A stretch of 47,501 nt of DNA, taken from an uncultured Rhodospirillales bacterium (GTDB lineage Bacteria > Pseudomonadota > Alphaproteobacteria > Acetobacterales > Acetobacteraceae). Location: positions 1-47,501 of the forward strand of contig CAIYCW010000085.1 of the NCBI GenBank assembly GCA_903924855.1, given 5' to 3'. The translations under genes and the position numbers were made by a program. Below the pieces are notes generated by a model, which was not told the origin of the DNA, did not search any database, and saw only the letters and a list, made by a program, of their open reading frames with translations. Below are positions 9,701-16,248 of the stretch, piece by piece. Position 1 is the first letter of the stretch. Each line of letters opens with the position of its first letter.

Positions 9701-10778
9701 GGACACAAGAGGCGGCGCGGCCACGCCGGATCAGGCCCTGGGTGATGCGGTTGCCACAGGCGGCGTGGCCGACAGGCTGGCCCTGGCGGCGTTGCAGCAA
9801 GGCGCCACACCGCGCGAGGCGCAGGCCACAGCCGAGGCCGCGGCCGCTGCGCTGGCAGCGCAGACAAAGGCGGCCCAGGTGCCTCAGTCGGCCGCAAACC
9901 AGGCCGCGGCGTCCCTCGGCGCGGGGGACCCCACAGGGTTCGCCGGAGATCCAGCCGTGGCAGCACTTGCCGCAAGCCTGCTTGCCGCAGGGGGCAGCCC
10001 CGAGCAGAGCCTCGCTCGGGCGGAACAGGCCTCGCTTGCACGTGAGGCGATGCTGCAGGCGGCGGCCACCAAGCTCAGTGCCGCCGAGCTCACGGCATCC
10101 GCCCTTGCTGAAGGCGATCCCGCATCGGTCGATCCGGCAGTTGCGCGGTTGCTGGCGGACGGCCTGTCCCCCGCCGATGCGGCGGCGCGCGCCGCGGCGG
10201 CGCAGGCCGAGCGTAACGCCGCGTTGCGCGCGGCACAGATGACGCCGACCGATCCACAGGCGGCAAGCCTGGCCGAGGGACAGGTGCCGGCCGGCCAGAT
10301 CATTGTGGTCCGCGACGGCCAGGCCGAATTGCAGGCCGATCATCGGGATGACCAGATCCGTGCCGCGATGGTGGACGTGCAACCCGGCTGCATCGCCGGC
10401 CCGGACGCGGCGGACTGCGTGGCCACCGAACTTCGTCCCGAAAGCCGGCGCGTGCTGGCGGCCCTGCTTACGCGCGGGCTGGCCTATCCGGACGCCCTGC
10501 GAGAGGCAAGGCAGTTTGAGGATCAGGCACAGGCGCTGCTGCGGCGGGCCATGATCGCAGCGCCCGACCGGCTTGAGACCAGCCTTGCCACGGGCATTTT
10601 GTCGCAGAGCGACATTCGGGCCTTGGCCGGCACCACAGCTGCCGATCTGTTCAGCCATCGATTTTCCCAAAGCCTGCAGGACGGCGAGCGCCCGCTGCAG
10701 GCCCTGCATGAGTCCGGCGGAAAGCTACCCTCCGCCGATCCGGACACCGCCCCTGACGCATCAAGGACCCCGCCATGA
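3771..10778 (+). CDS. TpsA-type giant exoprotein with filamentous-haemagglutinin N-terminal domain and MBG repeats
   Basis: Secreted or surface protein of 2,335 residues exported by the preceding TpsB. ATG 3771 follows GAGG at 3757-3760 and overlaps tpsB by 7 nt. An Arg-rich signal peptide (MVARLSRRAALLLGSALC) leads into a TPS domain with the family's LVNPQGVVVG signature near residue 107. Next come a Gly/Ser/Thr-rich beta-helix-like body, GLUG-like repeats (about residues 640-820, GGMVGLN, GGIAGYN, GGVAGQN), five 90-residue MBG-type repeats (1291-1740), a Pro/Ala-rich stretch (about 1805-1920), and an Ala-rich degenerate helical repeat region (about 1920-2300). No CDI toxin motif (VENN) or immunity gene is seen, so an adhesin or matrix role is inferred. 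The stop overlaps the next gene by ATGA. Confidence 0.92.
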   Translation: MVARLSRRAALLLGSALCLPVAVRAGSPSLPQGGTFTAGSGSITRAPGRVTVDQGSARGIIDWKSFSIGAGKTVAINNGSGATLNIVTGTLPSSINGTLTATGSAYLVNPQGVVVGKSGVISTGGSFVATTRPVDPQQFLQSGTLSLSGSAQASVVNQGQISAGDQVVLVGQSVRNSGSITAGGAAVLAAGDTMVLQAQGDNALVSIQGGSGDVTNEGRISAASVALRAAGGNVYALAGRRGQQSSAGIEATGTAGQPGRVMLDANGDVVVSGAVSADGASGGQVSITAGKTATLRGTVSARGSTGAGGQVSVDGATVSLGRRAVIDASGATGGGTVRIGGDRTKGASTTTIASGAQIKADGGSGPGGSVVVWSTGETDFAGHISATGTNGGSAEVSSQGVLSFTGLADLRGATGQAGTLLLDPNDVVITDGAVAAGQSAISPELISTQLGFSDFVIETDGTGASSAGHGDILVTSALSWISSHALTLSAARNITISAPITAGSGADVALIADSGDTGIGVVSFSGSGALTLAGGGTAQISTSFANAAGSLPGNANYTANVSGGTLSTTLSVANAAQLAALSAITAAGTGAHLDIDLIADINMSGVGYTPISSYYGVFNGQGHTISNLVINLPSQTNLGFVDTLHGTIENVTFYNSTVTGYSNVGLVAGTNDGTINTVTVTGTNYTTTNITGNNTGYSASDPALVGGMVGLNVGLIKNVYFNATVHGGFSEGGIAGYNGDGTLIGTIEQAQVYPDASGGYWSGGVAGQNEAGSIITNTFIQGGVYGTYTAGVTAVNYGQVSNVIAVNGATHGESNTGAVVERNLNAGTITNSYYDIGPYGRVSTYGIAANETQFYGGFTNGSGQLVNGGLPPGFDPLIWTFHSGGFPTVYKAYTAPASSAQITLSGTVSGAAAGATVGVNVGGTMYGPVTLSPTGTWSLSVPQSANGFNGGTDVVVSLLTGGSGSTLLADITGSTASVPLSLNTTTLSTSKAGSTTLSVLEAEKTATEGGSTLSLFGPADPTAQGATGLVISVPGAIGFDSGLDGTGTLQVTAGGDLTAGAGLVIDAVRLNVTGAVLLGGVDNQISTLAGQVGALSLQNNVDLTIGTVAGATGLASNGAVSLTETGGLTLAAALSATGSGNAMVIQAQSLTNTLGAAALSVSGGGRYAVYLPDVADITLDGLVAAHRYGVAAGATLSGTTNVLAFADQPTLTITPDSNTTAIYSGAVPNLTYSISGLVLGDTLGQAVSGTVGVTGAQANAGSYTLQIASGLTSPIGYILQTGTGTLDIAAKTITWAVANATATYGTQGVPGAVQLTGLVAGDSPVAALGFTSSGGGMVTLSSTTNAGSYTEAVTGLSGAGASNYQLAGSGNQTGTLTINPKTLTWAVANATATYGTQAVPGAVQLTGLVGGDMPSATLSITNSANAVVSLSATTNAGSYTEAVSALSGTGASNYQLAGSGNQTGTLTINPKTLTWAVANATATYGTQAVPGAVQLSGLVGGDMPSATLSITNSANAVISLAATTNAGSYTEAVSGLSGTGARNYQLAGSGNQTGTLTISPKTLTWAVANATATYGTQAVPGAVQLTGLVGGDSPVAGLGFTSSGGSMITLSSTTNAGSYTEAVSALSGTGASNYQLAGSGNQTGTLVISPKPLSWSVADAVSVYGTLPVPGAATLLGVLGSDQVSAGISVEQNGGSIALSTTTPVGAYQERVVSLAGASAGNYRLAASGNTEGQLTVQPAPVTASINSPSVLRDTMIPPLMLASFSAGTGSGATQSGGQSGTGAGGTVAGGSFGASQGSDEAGLSVAPPPVPSPAPAPVQQAPAPQAPTQPAPAAAPSAPATAPNTAEAPTPALAPVPAPAPASEQVAAQPPQPAPAPALEAPVQEAAAAPPPAPPPAAPADLAPPAPSDTPAAPALSAAPLTGLASGDTAAFAAAAAASGAPTLFNATLNQALASGASPSQALVAAQRAAEMLAAADTRGGAATPDQALGDAVATGGVADRLALAALQQGATPREAQATAEAAAAALAAQTKAAQVPQSAANQAAASLGAGDPTGFAGDPAVAALAASLLAAGGSPEQSLARAEQASLAREAMLQAAATKLSAAELTASALAEGDPASVDPAVARLLADGLSPADAAARAAAAQAERNAALRAAQMTPTDPQAASLAEGQVPAGQIIVVRDGQAELQADHRDDQIRAAMVDVQPGCIAGPDAADCVATELRPESRRVLAALLTRGLAYPDALREARQFEDQAQALLRRAMIAAPDRLETSLATGILSQSDIRALAGTTAADLFSHRFSQSLQDGERPLQALHESGGKLPSADPDTAPDASRTPP
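7641..8990 (+). repeat. five tandem 270-bp repeats inside tpsA (MBG-type domains)
   Basis: Units begin at 7641, 7911, 8181, 8451 and 8721, each exactly 270 bp (90 residues) from K-T/P-L/I-[TS]-W to the next. Units 1-4 are nearly identical in DNA. Unit 5 is clearly diverged (KPLSWSVADAVSVYGT). A more distant copy without the KTLTW start precedes them (about 7400-7640). The consensus ATYGTQAVPGAVQLTGLVGGD resembles the MBG family of bacterial surface-protein domains. High DNA identity suggests recent duplication or gene conversion, and copy number may vary between strains. Confidence 0.9.
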
Positions 10779-13768
10779 TCCGCCTTCTCACCGCCCTGTT
10801 CGAGCATGTGCGCGCAATGCCGAAGATGCGGCGCTTTGCCGTGTATCTGGCGATGGTGGCTGTCGCCGCCTCCGTCGTGTCGCTGCTCACCTATGTGACG
10901 GTGTATCGCAACCCGGGCGCCCGGCCGGTAACGATTGCCGTGGTGACGCCGCTCAGCGGGGCGCAGGCCGCACAGGGGCTGGCGCTGCGCCAGGGGGCGG
11001 AGCGGTTCGTGGCGCATCAGCTTCAGGCCAATCCGAGCCGGCCGGTGCAGCTGCTGGTGCTGGATGAGGCCGACCCACAGGCGATCGCCAAGGCGGCGGC
11101 CAATCCGTCCGTGGTAGCGATGGTGGGACCGCTGCAGGCGCGACCGCAAGACGAGGCGGCTCTGGCCGCGGCCCGGCTGCCGCGGCTGACCCTGTCCGGC
11201 CCGAGCGGCCAGGGTGAGATCGCGGCCGATGCCTGGTCGCTGCCGCTGTCGGCCGATCCGGCCTATGAGGCGCGGTTCCTGGCGAATTATGTGCGCAACG
11301 TGATCGGGGAGAAGCTGGTCTCGATCATTCTGCCGGACAGCCCGGACCAGGCCGCGATCGCCACCGCGTTTGACGAGACGCTGCAACGCTTCGGCACGCG
11401 GGTGGTCTATCGCTGGGCTGTGCCGGCGGACCCGGCGGCGCGCGGCGCGGCGCTGGCGGCGGCGGCGCGGGAGATTGAGAGCCGGCAGGTCGCAGGCAGC
11501 ATCCTGGTGCTGGGAGACGCCGATTTCGCGGCCGACACCGTGGCAGAGCTTGGGGCGGCGCACCTGCCCAACCGGGTGATCGGCCTGCGCGATTTCGGTA
11601 CGAATGCGTTTCACACCCGCCTGTCCCAGGTCTGGCACAGCGCGGCCTCGCTGCCGGCCGCACTCAATCAGACGCTGTTCACCACACCCGTGCTGTTCGA
11701 CACCGCGGGCGCCGAGGCGCAGGACTTCAAGAGCGCGTTCCGCGCGCAGACCGGCACGCAGCCGGATTGGATCTCGGTGCTCGCCTATGATGCCGCCGCC
11801 ACGGTGGCCCGGCTGATCGCCGAGGCGCCGGCATCCGCCCCTGGGGCGGAACTCCGCGAGACGCTGCACACCGCCCTGCTGGCACATCGCAGCGCCGAGA
11901 CGGCCCTGCCCGGGCTTGCGGCACCGATCTTCTTTGAGACCCGCAGCGGCTCGGCCATCCCGACCCTGATCGGCCGGTTCGACGGGCAGCAGATCATCGC
12001 CGCCCAGACCCAGCTTTGGCCGATCCGCGACGAGGGCGTGCAGAACTATCTGGAGCAGCTCTCGGGCGGCAAGGCGCTCTATGTCGTCGACCGGTTCATG
12101 TACAAGACCAACGTGGTGGCCGCCGGCATGCGCATGGGCAAGGTGGTGGACATCAACACCGACACCAACATCGCCGAGCTGGAGGTGATGCTGTGGTTCC
12201 GCTGGCGCGGAAGTTTCTCGCCCAATGACGTGGTGTTCGAGAACGCGGCCACCCCGATCACGCTGGGCACGGCGGATCGCAGCGTGGATGACGGGGATGA
12301 GCATTACCGGGCGTGGCGGGTGCGCGGGAAGTTCTTCATGAACGTCTCCAGCCTGCAGCATCCGTATGGCACCCAGCTGGTCACGGTTGCGATGCGCCAT
12401 CGCACGCTGGGACGCAACAATCTGATGTATGTCGATGACGTGGTCGGCATGGATCTGGAAGGTCCCGGCCGCATCCAGGACAGCCGGCAGAGTGTTCTGG
12501 CGCATTGGCTGGGGCTTGAGCCGGACACCGGATCGGCGCTGGCCGCACAGCTTGAGGCGAACCGCGTGCTGGCCGGTGTGCCGGGCTGGGTGATCGACCG
12601 TGCGCTGTTCTCCCAGGATGTGACGCGCGCGGGGTCGGATGGTGATCCGAATTTCGTGGGCTTCGGCAAGCCGGCGCCGCTGTTCTCACGCGTGGCGATG
12701 GATGTGCAGATCAAGCCGGATGCGATCGATCTGCGCGGCCTGCTGCCGGAGGCGCTGCTGGTCTATCTGGCGATCTTCGCGGCGGGCGGTGCGCTGCTCG
12801 CGCATCTGCTCGACCGGCGCGATCGTGGCCATATCTGGCGCATGCAGACGCTGATCCTGCGGGTTGTGACCTGGCCGCTGCTGCTGGCCACGCTGAGTGC
12901 GTTGGCGCTCGATTATGCGCTGGCCAATCTCGGCCTGGGCGAGGTGCAGGCGATCGATTTCCTGGCGCGGGCGCTGTGGTGGATCATGCCGGCGCGGCTG
13001 CTGACGATGACCATCGAGCGGTTTGTGTGGGCGCCGCTGGAGGCACGCACCGGGCGGCGGGTGCCGACCGTGTTTCGTATGTCCGTCTCGTTGCTGATCT
13101 ATATTCTGGCGGGGTTTGGCGTGGTGTCCTTTGTGCTGGGGCGCACGATCACCAGCCTGCTGGCCACATCGGGGCTGGTGACGTTGATCTTCGGCCTCGC
13201 GGTGCAGTCCAACATCAAGGACATCTTCTCCGGCGTGATGCTCAACCTGGAGCGGCCTTTCGTGCTGGGGGATTGGATCCGGATCAACCGCCGCGTGGTG
13301 CAGGTGCATGACATCTCATGGCGGACCACGCGGCTGCGCACCAAGCACGGCCAGATCATCTCGCTGTCCAACGGCAAGATGGTCGATGCGGAGATTGAGA
13401 ACCTGACCGCGGCTGGCATGTATGCGCAGACGCTGTCACTGCTGATGGACCCGCGCTGTCCGCCGGACCAGGTGATGGCGGCGTGCAAGCGGGCAACGGC
13501 GAAGTTCACCGCTGTTCCGCACAAGCTCTACAAGATCGTGCTGCGCGGCATCGAGAGCTATGGCGGGCCGTTTGCCGCGCATTACTCGATCGATATTCTG
13601 GTGACCGACTACAATCTCTGCTCGAAGGTGAGCGACGGGCTTTGGCCGCTGGTCTGGCAGGAGCTGGTAGAGGCGGGGCTGAGCTGGGCGCTGGTGCCGC
13701 ATCGCGTGGATGACGCGGCCGGGGAGGCGGTGAGCCTGCCGGGGGCACAGGCGGGTGTGTTGGGGTGA
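10775..13768 (+). CDS. periplasmic-binding-protein (type I) / channel-like extracellular domain / MscS channel fusion
   Basis: 997-residue inner-membrane protein. A first membrane helix (about 20-45) is followed by a type I periplasmic-binding (LivJ-like) domain, about 50-410, starting TIAVVTPLSGAQAAQG with AMVGP in the first core. A beta-rich region at about 434-650 has LWFRW (473-477), HPYGTQ (529-534) and LMYVDD (550-555). This spacing resembles extracellular domains of pentameric ligand-gated channels (W near the first strands, then a YPFDxQ-like turn). Five predicted helices start at about 660. The last is the MscS pore helix and linker (GLAVQSNIKDIFSGVML), followed by the MscS beta domain (ERPFVLGDWIRIN) and a cytoplasmic C-domain. 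The MscS and PBP calls are firm and the middle call is tentative. ATG overlaps the tpsA stop (ATGA), so it belongs to the tps operon. The likely role is a solute-gated channel, by inference. Confidence 0.88.
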   Translation: MIRLLTALFEHVRAMPKMRRFAVYLAMVAVAASVVSLLTYVTVYRNPGARPVTIAVVTPLSGAQAAQGLALRQGAERFVAHQLQANPSRPVQLLVLDEADPQAIAKAAANPSVVAMVGPLQARPQDEAALAAARLPRLTLSGPSGQGEIAADAWSLPLSADPAYEARFLANYVRNVIGEKLVSIILPDSPDQAAIATAFDETLQRFGTRVVYRWAVPADPAARGAALAAAAREIESRQVAGSILVLGDADFAADTVAELGAAHLPNRVIGLRDFGTNAFHTRLSQVWHSAASLPAALNQTLFTTPVLFDTAGAEAQDFKSAFRAQTGTQPDWISVLAYDAAATVARLIAEAPASAPGAELRETLHTALLAHRSAETALPGLAAPIFFETRSGSAIPTLIGRFDGQQIIAAQTQLWPIRDEGVQNYLEQLSGGKALYVVDRFMYKTNVVAAGMRMGKVVDINTDTNIAELEVMLWFRWRGSFSPNDVVFENAATPITLGTADRSVDDGDEHYRAWRVRGKFFMNVSSLQHPYGTQLVTVAMRHRTLGRNNLMYVDDVVGMDLEGPGRIQDSRQSVLAHWLGLEPDTGSALAAQLEANRVLAGVPGWVIDRALFSQDVTRAGSDGDPNFVGFGKPAPLFSRVAMDVQIKPDAIDLRGLLPEALLVYLAIFAAGGALLAHLLDRRDRGHIWRMQTLILRVVTWPLLLATLSALALDYALANLGLGEVQAIDFLARALWWIMPARLLTMTIERFVWAPLEARTGRRVPTVFRMSVSLLIYILAGFGVVSFVLGRTITSLLATSGLVTLIFGLAVQSNIKDIFSGVMLNLERPFVLGDWIRINRRVVQVHDISWRTTRLRTKHGQIISLSNGKMVDAEIENLTAAGMYAQTLSLLMDPRCPPDQVMAACKRATAKFTAVPHKLYKIVLRGIESYGGPFAAHYSIDILVTDYNLCSKVSDGLWPLVWQELVEAGLSWALVPHRVDDAAGEAVSLPGAQAGVLG

Positions 13769-13791
13769 CGGGTGACGGGTGACGGGTGACG
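13764..13791. repeat. GGTGACG heptamer x4 at the end of the channel gene
   Basis: Four perfect tandem copies of the 7-mer GGTGACG begin 3 nt before the stop codon (TGA 13766-13768) and run into the spacer. Slippage here could alter the C-terminus only slightly, because the stop lies in the first unit. Confidence 0.85.
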
Positions 13792-13894
13792 GGCAGGGGC
13801 CACAGAGATCGCCGAACGGGTGTTGGGCACCACGCCTTTGGTGTGGGCCCAGTCCGGTCCGCCTGGCAAAGTCCATTGGTCACGAGTGATTGAT

Positions 13895-13915
13895 ATTTTA
13901 TTATCATAATAAAAT
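13895..13915. promoter_or_regulatory. perfect AT palindrome, possible operator
   Basis: ATTTTATTAT-C-ATAATAAAAT is a perfect dyad with 10-bp arms around one central base, about 210 bp before the kinase start. It could be a repressor or nucleoid-protein site. It lacks the GC stem of an intrinsic terminator. Confidence 0.45.
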
Positions 13916-13993
13916 GTAAAATTGAAAATATAGTGTTATAAAAATTTTTAAGGATTGGATTTTTGCCCGGTATTTTTGATAAAATGAACATTC

Positions 13994-14031
13994 GACGGAT
14001 AATTTTTGAACAATTATAACCTTTATCCGTC
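13994..14031. promoter_or_regulatory. 9-bp inverted repeat upstream of kinase gene
   Basis: GACGGATAA (13994-14002) and TTATCCGTC (14023-14031) are perfect complements separated by 20 AT-rich bases. This could be a two-site operator or a leader hairpin. It is about 90 bp from the proposed kinase start. Confidence 0.4.
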
Positions 14032-14122
14032 TGGCCACAGCGGTGAATTCCACGTGATAAGTGGTGTTGCTACAGTTCGATTCACGCAGAACCCCAAGCA
14101 ACACTGAATCAGAACAATCGGC

Positions 14123-15907
14123 TTGGATGCCCCTTGGATCAGAGCCACGGGCTACAAGCGATTGTTTTCGACCAGGCCACTGGATAAACGCATGCTTGCC
14201 CCTCGCAACAATTTTTTATTCCGGTCAAAGAGATTTTCGTTCAAACTATTTGTCGATCAATTGATGTCGAGCCAGCACATCTCAACGTATGTATTCTGCG
14301 TTTTTTCGTCATTCATTACGATGTTTATGTTCATATCGTTCATATTCAATGAGCAAGCCCTGACGCGGCATTCCGCACAGCGGGACACCGAGAATCTGGC
14401 GCGCGGTTTTGCCGAGACGGTCAACAACAGCATCAACGACGTCGACCAGATCATGATGCTGATGCGTTCGGCCTATTCCGCCAATCCTGTTGGTATCAAA
14501 CTGAGTGACTGGACCACTGCACGCAAATTCAACACCAAACTGACGGTCCAGATTTCAATCGTTGACCGCAACGGATTGCTGCTCCAAAGCAGCCTCGACA
14601 TGCCCAAGACACCGGTCAATCTGTCCGACCGCGCGCATTTTAAGGCCCAGCTCAATCCCAACGCCGATGAGCTTTTCATCAGCGACCCAGTTGTTGGCAG
14701 GGTATCAAACCAGAGGACAATTCAGCTGACACGCAAACTGTTCAACAACAAAGGACAGTTTTCAGGCATACTTGTTGTGTCACTGGACACGGATTATCTA
14801 TCACAATACTATCATTCGTTTGATATCAGCAATGGGGAAATTCTTCTCGTCAGCGCAGATGGCGTGATTGATGCCAGGGGCACGCTTGCTAACCCAACCG
14901 ACGGCATTGGCACATCGTTGCACAACACCCAGCTGGAGCCGATGCTGGACGCCGTGGGACCGGGGGTGATCGAGGCTGAAAGCCCGATTGACCACACCGA
15001 ACGGCTCTATGCCTACCGCCCGTTGCGTGATCATCGGCTTCAGGTGGCGGTGGGCCTCAGCCTTGAGGATATCCGCAGGCCAATGCTTTACCGCATCTGC
15101 CTGGCCACGGTGTTATGTTTGTCCATTCTGCTGAGCATTCTGCTGACAGGCCGCGCCTTGCGGCGGCGCCAGGTGAAGGAATACGAGGCCCAGGCTGCCC
15201 TGGCGCACGCGAAGAAACTGGCCCAGCTGGGAGAAATGGCCACCGGTATCGCGCATGAGCTCAATCAGCCCTTGGGCGTGATATCGCTTTCGGCGGAGAA
15301 CTGCATCAGGGCGATTGACGTCGGCAGTTCCACCCCGGAGCGCCTGCGCAGCAAGCTCAACAGGATCATCGAGGAGACGGTGCGCGCGGCCACGCTGATC
15401 GAACACATGCGGGTGTTTGGCCGAAACGACCACGGTCCCATCACATCCATCCGGCTGCAGAAGGTGATGGACAATGTGCTGCAGATCATCGACTTCAAGC
15501 TGAGCAGCGAGCATGTTTCGATCAAGTCCGACCTGCCGAGCGATCTTCCGCCGGTGCGCGCGCAGTTGGTGTTGCTGGAGCAGGTGCTGATCAACCTGAT
15601 CGCCAATGCATGCCATGCCTATGGCGTCTCGACCGTGCCGGCCAAGCCCAGTTTGCGGACCATCGAGATCACCGCCCGCAGCTGGGGCGCCATGGTGAGG
15701 ATCAACGTGCAGGACCATGCCGGCGGCATATCCGAGTATGCGATGGAGCGGCTTTTTATTCCGTTTTTCACCACCCAGGGGGTTGGAAAAGGCGTCGGCC
15801 TGGGATTGGCGATCAGCTACGGCATCATCACCGACCTGGGTGGATCGATCGTCGCAGCCAACCAGAATGGCGGGGCACTTTTCACCATCACCTTGCCGCA
15901 GGGGTAG
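14123..15907 (+). CDS. membrane sensor histidine kinase with periplasmic PDC/Cache-like domain
   Basis: Orphan two-component kinase of up to 594 residues. A membrane helix at about 54-78 (CVFSSFITMFMFISFIF) precedes a periplasmic region of about 230 residues with the look of a PDC/dCache sensor (ISIVDRNGLLLQSS, VNLSDRAHFKAQ, GILVVSLDTDYLSQYY). A second helix lies at about 320-340 (ICLATVLCLSILLSILL). The phospho-acceptor is His378 in IAHELNQPLGVI, and the ATPase domain has NLIANACHA, DHAGGI and GLGLAISYGII. The H-box is of the DctB/NtrB-like class. The start is uncertain: ATG 14123, 14192 and 14263 all keep the first helix. No response regulator is adjacent. The 5' part is AT-rich compared with the 3' part. 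Confidence 0.85.
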   Translation: MDAPWIRATGYKRLFSTRPLDKRMLAPRNNFLFRSKRFSFKLFVDQLMSSQHISTYVFCVFSSFITMFMFISFIFNEQALTRHSAQRDTENLARGFAETVNNSINDVDQIMMLMRSAYSANPVGIKLSDWTTARKFNTKLTVQISIVDRNGLLLQSSLDMPKTPVNLSDRAHFKAQLNPNADELFISDPVVGRVSNQRTIQLTRKLFNNKGQFSGILVVSLDTDYLSQYYHSFDISNGEILLVSADGVIDARGTLANPTDGIGTSLHNTQLEPMLDAVGPGVIEAESPIDHTERLYAYRPLRDHRLQVAVGLSLEDIRRPMLYRICLATVLCLSILLSILLTGRALRRRQVKEYEAQAALAHAKKLAQLGEMATGIAHELNQPLGVISLSAENCIRAIDVGSSTPERLRSKLNRIIEETVRAATLIEHMRVFGRNDHGPITSIRLQKVMDNVLQIIDFKLSSEHVSIKSDLPSDLPPVRAQLVLLEQVLINLIANACHAYGVSTVPAKPSLRTIEITARSWGAMVRINVQDHAGGISEYAMERLFIPFFTTQGVGKGVGLGLAISYGIITDLGGSIVAANQNGGALFTITLPQG

Positions 15908-15914
15908 AGCAACG

Positions 15915-15954
15915 TCCGATCTGACAGAACCGCATTGCGGTCAGTCAGATCGGA
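15915..15954. terminator. hairpin after the histidine kinase gene
   Basis: TCCGATCTGAC (15915-15925) pairs perfectly with GTCAGATCGGA (15944-15954), and the loop itself contains ACCGCA/TGCGGT. It starts 8 nt after the stop codon. There is no strong U-run, so this is a terminator or mRNA-end stabiliser rather than a classical intrinsic terminator. Confidence 0.5.
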
Positions 15955-15995
15955 CTAAGTTGTTCTAGATATAATGATTTCTAGAGCACGACTGT

Positions 15996-16021
15996 CCGAC
16001 CGATTGGAGTGACTCGGTCGG
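15996..16021. terminator. second hairpin between kinase gene and tRNA-Glu
   Basis: CCGACCGA (15996-16003) and TCGGTCGG (16014-16021) form a perfect 8-bp stem with a 10-nt loop, in the convergent gap between the kinase gene and the leftward tRNA-Glu. It probably helps end transcription from one or both sides. Confidence 0.4.
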
Positions 16022-16133
16022 TATGGCCAACGTCACATCATGACGGTTGCTTCTGGTGCCAGTGGCCGGGAGTGGTGGAGCCATGCTCAATCTCGGCCGC
16101 TGCCCGCGGGCCGCATCCACCAGTCAAAGCGCG

Positions 16134-16209
16134 TGGTATCCCGTAGGGGATTCGAACCCCTGTCGCCGCCGTGAAAGGGCAGTGTCCTAGGCCTCTAGAC
16201 GAACGGGAC
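16134..16209 (-). tRNA. tRNA-Glu (anticodon TTC)
   Basis: A 76-nt cloverleaf with encoded CCA. The acceptor stem is GTCCCGT/ACGGGAT with a G-U pair at position 1-72, then discriminator A. The anticodon stem-loop is CTGCC-CTTTCAC-GGCGG, which gives anticodon TTC. The T-arm is AGGGG-TTCGAAT-CCCCT. It sits 39 nt downstream of recJ on the same strand. Confidence 0.96.
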
Positions 16210-16248
16210 AAACGCGAGGGCGCTGGATAGGGGAGAGTGGTGCCGCGG

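Larger units (their letters stand above)
13769..14122. other. AT-rich spacer upstream of the histidine kinase
   Basis: A 354-bp gap. The first 110 bp are GC-rich with no gene seen. From about 13885 to 14020 the sequence drops to very low GC, unlike its surroundings. It contains the two inverted repeats listed separately. It must hold the kinase promoter, but no clear -35/-10 pair was recognised. A 67-codon rightward reading frame starting at 14061 has no recognisable product and is not called. Confidence 0.5.

Noticed and set aside
3771..13768. Contact-dependent inhibition (CdiA/CdiB/CdiI) system
   Set aside because: TpsA lacks a VENN or other toxin-delivery motif, its C-terminus is a repeat region with no visible toxin domain, and the next gene is a membrane channel rather than a small immunity gene.
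14061..14264. 67-codon frame upstream of and overlapping the kinase gene
   Set aside because: Overlaps the kinase start in another frame, with no signal or domain.
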